Part shown: in pieces, positions 6,859 through 11,014 of the stretch
Numbering within the stretch: position 1 is the stretch's first letter
Layout: every line of letters starts with the position of its first letter
Translations under genes and position numbers: made by a program
The notes under the pieces: generated by a model
What the model was told of the DNA's origin: nothing
Database searches by the model: none
Seen by the model: only the letters and a program-made list of their open reading frames with translations
Origin: Acidobacteriota bacterium
GTDB taxonomy: Bacteria > Acidobacteriota > Vicinamibacteria > Vicinamibacterales > 2-12-FULL-66-21
Direction of reading: 5' to 3'
NCBI GenBank assembly: GCA_013694635.1
Contig: JACDCA010000728.1
Location: forward strand, 1-11,014
DNA: 11,014 bases

Positions 6859-7892
6859 GCAAGAACCCCGAGCTCCTTGAGCCAGGCAAGCTGTGAGTCA
6901 TACGCCTGCTTGGCAAGCGGGGTTTTCTTCGACCAGTCTTCCCAGGTGCGCTGAGCCAGGGGACGAATCTTGACCATCTCCGGCTCGGGCCACTGCGCGG
7001 CCTGGATGCCCTTGGCCGCGAGCTCCCTCACCACGCGCAGGTCGTCGACGGCGACACGCTGCGTCTGGTCCCAGGTCCATTCGCGCACCGCGGTGTGCAG
7101 GAGGGCTTTGAGATCATCGGGCAGCTTTTTCCATGCGTCGATGTTGACGGTGAATTCCTGGATTGGCATCGAGTGAAAGAGCTTGGTCGGATATTTGGCG
7201 ATCTCGTGAAATCCCATGCGCTGGTTCATCGACACCGTCGCCCAATCGGCGGCATCGACCACGCCCTTGTCGAGGGCTGAATAGACCTCCCCGCCTGGAA
7301 GCACCACGATCGAGGCGCCGAGCTTGGTCAGGATCTCTGCAGTCATCCCTTGTGGCGAGCGGAATTTCACGTCCTTGAAATCTTCCATCCGCGCGATGGG
7401 CTTCTTCGACACGATGGATTCGACACCCCACCACGTGACGCCGACCGGATAAACGTTGTACTTCGCATAGGCCTGCCGCAGCATCTGCAAGCCGCCGCGA
7501 TGATAGAACCACGCTTCAGCTTGCCACGGATGCTGGTAGCCGAAGACGAAGTCGCTGATCACCGCAAGCCCCGCGTCCTTGCCGGTCCAGTAACCCGGCC
7601 ACGACGCCTGCACTTGCAGGACACCCGCGGTCACCGCATCCAGAGTTTCGAACACCCCCGTGACCGCGCCGGCCGCGAAAGGCTGGATCACCAGCCGGCC
7701 GTTCGACGCCATCTTGATGCGCTCGCACAAATCCTCGAAGCACTTGTGCGTCAGCTCAGCCGAGCTCCACATGGATTGCGCGCGCCACGTGGTGACTTGT
7801 TGCGCGCGTACGATCGCGGGCGCGCCTGCGATCACGCCGCCGGCGCCGGTCACGGCGGCAGCTTTCAGGAATTTCCTTCTCGATGCAGCCAT
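6855..7892 (-). CDS. dctP: TRAP transporter substrate-binding protein (DctP family)
   Basis: This 345-residue periplasmic protein starts with a twin-arginine signal: SRRKFLK at residues 4-10, a hydrophobic stretch, and a probable cleavage after VRA near residue 30. The body carries the DctP core: KFRSPQG with R178, the arginine that usually salt-bridges the substrate carboxylate, and GGEVYSALDKGVVDAADW (200-217). That second block resembles 2-oxo-acid binders such as TakP more than C4-dicarboxylate DctP. Likely cargo is therefore a monocarboxylic 2-oxo or 2-hydroxy acid (inference). The ATG at 7892 is supported by GAGGAGG about 8 nt upstream and the signal peptide; the frame extends upstream to 8006 but that part would precede the signal and overlap the divergent gene. 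It is the first gene of the minus-strand operon. Confidence 0.95.
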   Translation of the reverse strand: MAASRRKFLKAAAVTGAGGVIAGAPAIVRAQQVTTWRAQSMWSSAELTHKCFEDLCERIKMASNGRLVIQPFAAGAVTGVFETLDAVTAGVLQVQASWPGYWTGKDAGLAVISDFVFGYQHPWQAEAWFYHRGGLQMLRQAYAKYNVYPVGVTWWGVESIVSKKPIARMEDFKDVKFRSPQGMTAEILTKLGASIVVLPGGEVYSALDKGVVDAADWATVSMNQRMGFHEIAKYPTKLFHSMPIQEFTVNIDAWKKLPDDLKALLHTAVREWTWDQTQRVAVDDLRVVRELAAKGIQAAQWPEPEMVKIRPLAQRTWEDWSKKTPLAKQAYDSQLAWLKELGVLA

Positions 7893-7977
7893 GACTTTCT
7901 CCTCCTCGGGGTGTGAACGCGTGCTAGCATGCTCTCCGTCAAATCGCGACGTCAAGCGTTGCACTGCAGGAGGGCCC
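7893..7977. promoter_or_regulatory. Divergent promoter region with palindrome
   Basis: The 85 bp between the two divergent operons must hold both promoters. A palindrome with core TGCTAGCA (7922-7929) extends to 14 bp (7919-7932) with one mismatched pair. On the minus strand two TTGACG boxes 13 bp apart (7937-7942 and 7950-7955, read there as CGTCAA) could serve as -35 elements for the TRAP operon, the palindrome then covering the -10 area. No regulator gene is encoded next to it. Both calls are inference. Confidence 0.4.
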
Positions 7978-8811
7978 ATGCCCAAGCTGCTTTCCAGGGA
8001 GGCCATCGCAGCCTTCGAACGCGATGGCTTCTATTCGCCCGTGCCGGTCATGTCGGCCGACGACGCCCGCCATTATCGCGCTGCGCTGGAGGCCCACGAA
8101 GCCGTTGCCGGGCAGCCGCTGCAAGGCAACTGGCGGCACAAGACGCATCTCCTCTTCACGTGGGCGGATGCGCTCGTGCATCACCCGAAGATCGTCGATG
8201 CCGTGGAGGACCTCATCGGTCCGGACATCCTGTGCTGGACCACCAATTTTTTCATCAAGGAAGCGGACAACCCCGGATTCATCTCCTGGCATCAGGACTC
8301 CACGTACTGGGGCCTCGAGCCGCACGACGTCGTCACCGCATGGATCGCGCTCACGAAGAGCGATCTCGTCAGCGGCTGCATGAAGGTGATCCCCGGCACG
8401 CACAGGGAGGACCAGCTGCCGCACGTCGACACCTTCCACAAGGACAACCTCCTGTCGCGCGGCCAGGAAATCGCGGTCGAGGTCGATGAAGCGAAGGCGG
8501 TGCCGTGCCTCCTCGAGCCAGGCGAGATGTCGCTGCATCACATCAAGATCGTGCATGGCTCCGAGCCTAATCGCTCGCAGGATCGCAGGATCGGGTTTGC
8601 CATTCGTTATATCCCCGCGCACGTGCGGCAGATCAAGGTGCGCGATTCGGCGACGATGGTGCGCGGCGTCGATCGCCACCGCCACTTCGATCACGAGCCG
8701 CGCCCGCGCGCGGATCTCGACCCCGAGGCGTTGGCAGCGCACGCGGACGCAGTCGGACGCCAGGTCAAGGCGCTATACGAAGGCACGGACAGGACGGCAT
8801 TTCGTGCCTGA
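7978..8811 (+). CDS. PhyH-family Fe(II)/2-oxoglutarate dioxygenase (copy 2)
   Basis: This 277-residue PhyH protein opens with SREAIAAFERDGFYSPVPVMS. The iron-binding HxD is in SWHQDSTYWGL (H105, D107), followed by GCMKVIPGTHRE (133-144). The distal histidine is in KIVHGSEPNRS (H193), and the 2-oxoglutarate arginine is R204 in RRIGFAIRYIP. All expected catalytic residues are present, so it should be an active hydroxylase. This pattern (HQDxxYWGL, then IPGTH, then HGSxPN) is the common bacterial PhyH form, unlike the other copy in the window. The ATG at 7978 has AGGAGG 4 nt upstream. The frame stays open upstream to 7660, but that part is antisense to the TRAP binding-protein gene. It is first in the plus-strand operon and overlaps the PanB-like gene by 8 bp. 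Substrate unknown. Confidence 0.93.
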   Translation: MPKLLSREAIAAFERDGFYSPVPVMSADDARHYRAALEAHEAVAGQPLQGNWRHKTHLLFTWADALVHHPKIVDAVEDLIGPDILCWTTNFFIKEADNPGFISWHQDSTYWGLEPHDVVTAWIALTKSDLVSGCMKVIPGTHREDQLPHVDTFHKDNLLSRGQEIAVEVDEAKAVPCLLEPGEMSLHHIKIVHGSEPNRSQDRRIGFAIRYIPAHVRQIKVRDSATMVRGVDRHRHFDHEPRPRADLDPEALAAHADAVGRQVKALYEGTDRTAFRA

Positions 8812-9661
8812 GGAACGCAAGAAGCTCACGGTGCCCGACCTCGCCCTGCGCAAGAAAGCGGGCGAGAAGGTGGTGATGGCATCGATTCCCGATTACCCGT
8901 CGGCGGTGTGGGCGGAGCGTGCCGGCATCGACATCGCCGCGGTCGGCGACAGCCTCGGGATGGTGAGCTACGGCTTTGCCAACACCCTGCCGGTCACCAT
9001 CGACATGATGATCGCGCACGCGCAGGCGGTGCGCCGCGGTGCGCCGAACTGTCTCATCATGGTGTCGATGACCTACGGCAGCTACGCCACACCGGAGATT
9101 GGCGTCGTGAACGCCCTGCGCCTCATGAAGGAAGGTGGCGCCGACGTCGTCAAGATGCAGGGTGGCAAGGAGAAGACGCCGGTGATCCGGGCGATCGCCG
9201 ATGCCGGCGTCCCGGTGATGAGTCATGTCGGCATGTGTCCGCACTTCGTGCATAAGTACGGTGGCTTCAAGCTTCAGGGCCGTACTGCCGAGGAGGCCAT
9301 GCGCATCATCGACGACGGCATCGCGATCCAGGAAGCAGGCGCTGTCGGCTTCGAGATCGAGGCCGTGCCAGCGCCGGTCGCCAAGGCCGTCGATGACGCG
9401 GTGGACGTCTTCACGTTTGCGATCGGCGCCGGATCCGCGAGCTGTGGTCAGCTCTTGCTCGCATTCGATCTCCTGGGAGTGTTCGATCAGTTCAAGCCCA
9501 AGTTCACCAAGCGCTACGCCCAGATCTCCGACATCGCAGTCGACGCGCTGAAGCGCTACGCTGCGGAAGTGCGCGAGGGCAAGTTTCCGGATGCGGAGCA
9601 CTCGTATGGCATGAAGCCCGAGGAGCAGGAAAAGCTCGCCAAGCTGCTGCGTGGCACTTGA
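8804..9661 (+). CDS. PanB-like protein (ketopantoate hydroxymethyltransferase superfamily)
   Basis: This is a 285-residue (beta/alpha)8 protein clearly similar to 3-methyl-2-oxobutanoate hydroxymethyltransferase along its length: KLTVPDLALRKKAGEKVVM (7-25), VGDSLGMVSYGFANTLPVT (47-65), RRGAPNCLIMV, GFKLQGRTAEEA and IEAVPAPVA. True PanB makes ketopantoate from 2-oxoisovalerate and methylene-tetrahydrofolate. Compared with E. coli PanB, the metal ligand D45 is kept (D49), but D84 becomes S88 (MVSMTYG for ADLPF) and E114 becomes Q119 (VKMQGG for VKIEGG). K112, H136 and catalytic E181 are kept (K117, H141, E186). The reaction may thus differ. The GTG at 8804 overlaps the dioxygenase stop by 8 bp and gives the normal N-terminus; the next ATG (8877) would cut the first strand. 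It is more likely a catabolic aldolase or lyase than a vitamin-biosynthesis enzyme, by context. Confidence 0.85.
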   Translation: MPEERKKLTVPDLALRKKAGEKVVMASIPDYPSAVWAERAGIDIAAVGDSLGMVSYGFANTLPVTIDMMIAHAQAVRRGAPNCLIMVSMTYGSYATPEIGVVNALRLMKEGGADVVKMQGGKEKTPVIRAIADAGVPVMSHVGMCPHFVHKYGGFKLQGRTAEEAMRIIDDGIAIQEAGAVGFEIEAVPAPVAKAVDDAVDVFTFAIGAGSASCGQLLLAFDLLGVFDQFKPKFTKRYAQISDIAVDALKRYAAEVREGKFPDAEHSYGMKPEEQEKLAKLLRGT

Positions 9662-9686
9662 TGCTCGGGCACTGAATCAGTCAAAA

Positions 9687-9718
9687 CCCCTTTGACGAAT
9701 GTCATTCCCGCAAAGGGG
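9687..9718 (+). terminator. Hairpin after the PanB-like gene, possible terminator
   Basis: CCCCTTTG (9687-9694) and CAAAGGGG (9711-9718) form a perfect 8-bp stem, starting 26 nt after the stop codon. The loop contains a second small stem (GAAT, GTC, ATTC). A run of four A precedes it but no T-run follows on the plus strand, so it is either a weak or Rho-assisted terminator, or a decayed GTCATTCCCGC-type intergenic repeat. Confidence 0.35.
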
Positions 9719-9902
9719 ATGGCGTCGGTGAACAACGGCGAGCCGCACTTCGAACAGAAATGCCGAGGTTCACCGCCGCGCCATCGGGAAGCGCACGCAG
9801 AAGATCCTGCAGCTGGTCAGCGGCAGCCCGGACGTGCCGACGGTGTGCTACGGCCTCCGGAACGCCGCGGATTCGAGTGACGCCGACGGTACCGGCAGTT
9901 GA
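9719..9902 (+). pseudogene. Frameshifted remnant of a short unknown coding sequence
   Basis: From ATG 9719 the frame reads MASVNNGEPHFEQK and then degenerates. Skipping one base near 9761 continues as AEVHRRAIGKRTQKILQLV and SGSPDVPTVCYGLRNAAD to a TGA at 9900-9902. The second part has G or C at about 85 percent of third codon positions, as in real genes here, while the other frames give arginine- and serine-rich nonsense. That suggests about 60 codons of former coding sequence with a single frameshift. I do not recognise the family. Chance cannot be excluded for such a short stretch. Confidence 0.3.
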
Positions 9903-10037
9903 CGGAGTACCCGCCGCCGCCGGGTTTCTGGCAATCGCGTCAACGGCAGAACGCGGTAAGAAAGGGTTGCGCGGAAGACGTGTGCTGCACCGTGCCTCCA
10001 CAGGCAGCTGCCACGAATCGTGTCATCGATCTTCCTC

Positions 10038-10058
10038 CGCGCTAGGGACGCGCTAGGG
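10038..10058 (+). promoter_or_regulatory. Direct repeat CGCGCTAGGG x2, possible activator site
   Basis: CGCGCTAGGG occurs at 10038-10047 and 10049-10058, an 11-bp period close to one helical turn. It lies about 50 bp upstream of the MalT-like start. A possible -10 box GACAAT (10083-10088) would place the repeats near -40 to -50, the usual position of an activator site. MalT/LuxR-type regulators often use direct repeats. Assignment is inference. Confidence 0.35.
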
Positions 10059-10106
10059 GTTCGCGCAACTCTCGTAACCTGAGACAATGCTGGCGCAAAG
10101 ACGATC

Positions 10107-10478
10107 ATGGCCAGCGCCGTCTCTCCCGATGCCGTCAAGGCGGCGGCACCTGCGCTGTCGGGCGCGCTTGCGCGCCCGCACCTCGTCGCGCGGATGGCGC
10201 AGGTCGCGACCCCGGCGAAATGGGTCGCGGCACCGTCGGGGACGGGCAAGTCGACACTCGTGGCGAGCTACTCGGCGAGCACCGGGCGCACGCTCGTGTG
10301 GTACCGGCTCGACCCGCGTGATGACGATCCGGCGTTTTTCTACGCCCGCTTTGCAAGTGCATTGGTTGCCGCGCTGGGCGCCTTGACCTCGTTGCCGCAT
10401 TACACGCCGGACGACTCGGGTCGGGAGCTCCACCTTGCCGATCGCCCGACCACGATTTCTTCCTCGTCGTCCAGATAA
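10107..10478 (+). pseudogene. MalT/LuxR-family ATP-dependent regulator, N-terminal stump
   Basis: The first 105 or so residues match the N-terminal ATPase domain of large MalT-like transcriptional activators. RPHLVARMAQ (23-32) leads to the Walker A loop APSGTGKSTLVASY (42-55), then LVWYRLDPRDDDPAFFYARFASAL (64-87), the conserved WYxLDxxDxDPxxFF element. Full-length relatives run to about 900-1000 residues with a TPR region and a C-terminal LuxR helix-turn-helix. Here similarity stops near residue 105 (about position 10420), after LPHYTPDDSG. The frame then ends with an unrelated serine-rich tail at a TAA (10476-10478). That tail is antisense to a minus-strand gene. No downstream continuation of the regulator exists, so it is a truncated pseudogene or, less likely, a short ATP-binding protein. 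The ATG at 10107 lacks a clear ribosome binding site. Confidence 0.75.
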
Positions 10479-10666
10479 CGATGCATTTCCCGGAGGCACA
10501 ACGATTCCAGTAACGCGAGAAGATAGCCGGTTGCCATCGCGTCGACCAGGCGGTCGGCATACGCGCTTCCCTCCGCTAATAGGCGAAAGAGATTTTGGGC
10601 GGTCTGGTCCGCCGAGACGTCGTGACTCTCCTGAAAAAAAATCTGTGAGACGGCTTCATGGTTCAC
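10400..10666 (-). CDS. Unknown small helical, acidic protein
   Basis: This 88-residue protein begins (V/M)NHEAVSQIFFQESHDVSADQ and continues LFRLLAEGSAYADRLVDAMA, then LLALLESLCLREMHRYLDDEEEI. The composition suggests an all-alpha soluble protein with an acidic patch near residue 66-70. I do not recognise the family. The GTG at 10666 is well supported by AAAGGAG six nt upstream. The frame stays open further upstream, but that part is shadow of the next gene. Its last 8-15 residues are read from the opposite strand of the MalT-like stump, so the natural C-terminus may have been lost or replaced at the junction. It starts 10 bp after the stop of the small membrane protein, so the two are probably one operon. 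Confidence 0.6.
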   Translation of the reverse strand: MNHEAVSQIFFQESHDVSADQTAQNLFRLLAEGSAYADRLVDAMATGYLLALLESLCLREMHRYLDDEEEIVVGRSARWSSRPESSGV

Positions 10667-10676
10667 GATATCTCCT

Positions 10677-10922
10677 TTAGAACGTCGGTGGCTGATTTTC
10701 CGGGGTCGAATCGATCGGGGGTAGCGGCGGCAAGGGTACGGACGGGCCTTCCGCGGAGGGCGGCGTAGCATGCTGCTCGACTTCGTGAACGCTCCGCGCT
10801 CCGGGATGCAGCAGAATCACTCCGCCAAAGAGCAGCGCAAGGACCGCGACCGCCGACGACCGGAAGACGCTGATTCGACGCTGCTCGGCCGGATCGTCGA
10901 TCAACTGCATGCGTGATTTCAT
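10677..10922 (-). CDS. Unknown small single-pass membrane protein with proline-rich tail
   Basis: This 81-residue protein has a short charged N-terminus (MKSRMQLIDDPAEQRR), one hydrophobic segment at about residues 20-39 (SSAVAVLALLFGGVILLHP), and a proline-rich C-terminal region (VPLPPLPPIDSTP and on to PPTF). Positive charges before the membrane segment suggest that the N-terminus is cytoplasmic and the proline-rich tail periplasmic. No family is recognised. No good ribosome binding site precedes the ATG at 10922; the ATG at 10910 (MQLIDD) is an alternative. The 10-bp gap to the following small gene supports co-transcription and perhaps a joint function. Confidence 0.55.
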   Translation of the reverse strand: MKSRMQLIDDPAEQRRISVFRSSAVAVLALLFGGVILLHPGARSVHEVEQHATPPSAEGPSVPLPPLPPIDSTPENQPPTF

Positions 10923-10992
10923 GATGGCTGAGGAGAGCTTGCGAGGCGGTCACCCACAGAATTCCCACGGATTTGTCGCAAACCGGATGTCA

Positions 10993-11001
10993 GGGAGGAG
11001 G
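10993..11001 (+). promoter_or_regulatory. Strong ribosome-binding-like sequence at the right edge
   Basis: GGGAGGAGG lies 13 nt before the window end. It may serve a plus-strand gene beginning at or just past the edge, divergent from the small membrane protein. No start codon with good spacing is visible inside the window (a TTG at 11004 is too close). Confidence 0.25.
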
Positions 11002-11014
11002 AATTGCACACGAC

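Larger units (their letters stand above)
9662..10106. other. Gene-poor stretch with remnants
   Basis: No intact gene is visible. The stretch holds a hairpin just after the PanB-like gene, a short frameshifted coding remnant (9719-9902), about 130 bp in which I see nothing, and a pair of direct repeats (10038-10058) ahead of the MalT-like fragment. Confidence 0.5.

Noticed and set aside
7660..7977. N-terminal extension of the second dioxygenase to 7660
   Set aside because: It would be antisense to the binding-protein gene and cover the promoter region; AGGAGG before ATG 7978 and the family-typical start decide for 7978.
7893..8006. N-terminal extension of the TRAP binding protein to 8006
   Set aside because: It would place 38 extra residues before the twin-arginine signal and overlap the divergent dioxygenase gene; the ATG at 7892 has an excellent ribosome binding site.
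8486..8803. PanB-like protein starting at 8486
   Set aside because: The extra 106 residues are an out-of-frame arginine-rich reading of the dioxygenase gene; the PanB-type N-terminus begins at GTG 8804.
9702..10249. Minus-strand frames of 99 and 133 residues opposite the remnant and the regulator stump
   Set aside because: Low-complexity alanine- and arginine-rich translations, no start signal, and better coding evidence on the plus strand.
1..11014. CRISPR array, tRNA, rRNA, intact insertion sequence or integrase
   Set aside because: I found no regularly spaced repeats, no cloverleaf-like sequence, no rRNA similarity and no transposase or recombinase frame. Repeats are limited to the short ones listed.

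Overview
The window is GC-rich bacterial DNA that looks chromosomal. TRAP carboxylate transport genes, a FitA/VapB-FitB/VapC toxin-antitoxin pair, a MalT/LuxR-type ATPase regulator fragment and strong G+C preference at third codon positions all fit a soil or aquatic proteobacterium. Betaproteobacteria (Burkholderiales-like) is my best guess, but that is inference: there is no rRNA, tRNA or other phylogenetic marker here.

Layout. (1) Positions 1-549 hold no convincing complete gene: a less GC-rich open frame runs off the left edge on the minus strand, followed by a long hairpin and a 20-bp tandem duplication. (2) Positions 550-972 are the last quarter of a DAO-family FAD oxidoreductase whose FAD-binding N-terminus is missing. 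(3) Positions 1061-1725 (minus) encode a VapBC/FitAB-type toxin-antitoxin pair behind a perfect 16-bp palindromic operator candidate. (4) Positions 1792-7892 (minus) form one tight operon, read right to left: TRAP solute-binding protein, TRAP small permease, TRAP large permease, FAD-dependent oxidoreductase, PhyH-type Fe(II)/2-oxoglutarate dioxygenase and GNAT acetyltransferase. (5) Positions 7978-9661 (plus) form a divergent two-gene operon: a second PhyH-type dioxygenase and a PanB-like protein. (6) Positions 9662-10106 hold a hairpin, a short frameshifted gene remnant and a pair of direct repeats. (7) Positions 10107-10478 are the N-terminal stump of a MalT-like regulator, running head-on into a minus-strand pair of small unknown proteins (10400-10922).

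The two divergent operons (1792-9661) share an 85-bp intergenic region with a palindrome and read as one catabolic module. A TRAP system imports an organic acid; two non-haem iron dioxygenases and a flavoenzyme oxidise it; a PanB-superfamily enzyme may make or break a C-C bond next to a 2-oxo acid. I do not recognise a characterised pathway with this gene set. The PanB-like protein lacks two of the three metal ligands of true ketopantoate hydroxymethyltransferase, which argues for a different reaction. This module is the best candidate for something undescribed here. The broken genes on both sides (DAO on the left, MalT-like on the right) suggest that the flanks have been rearranged.
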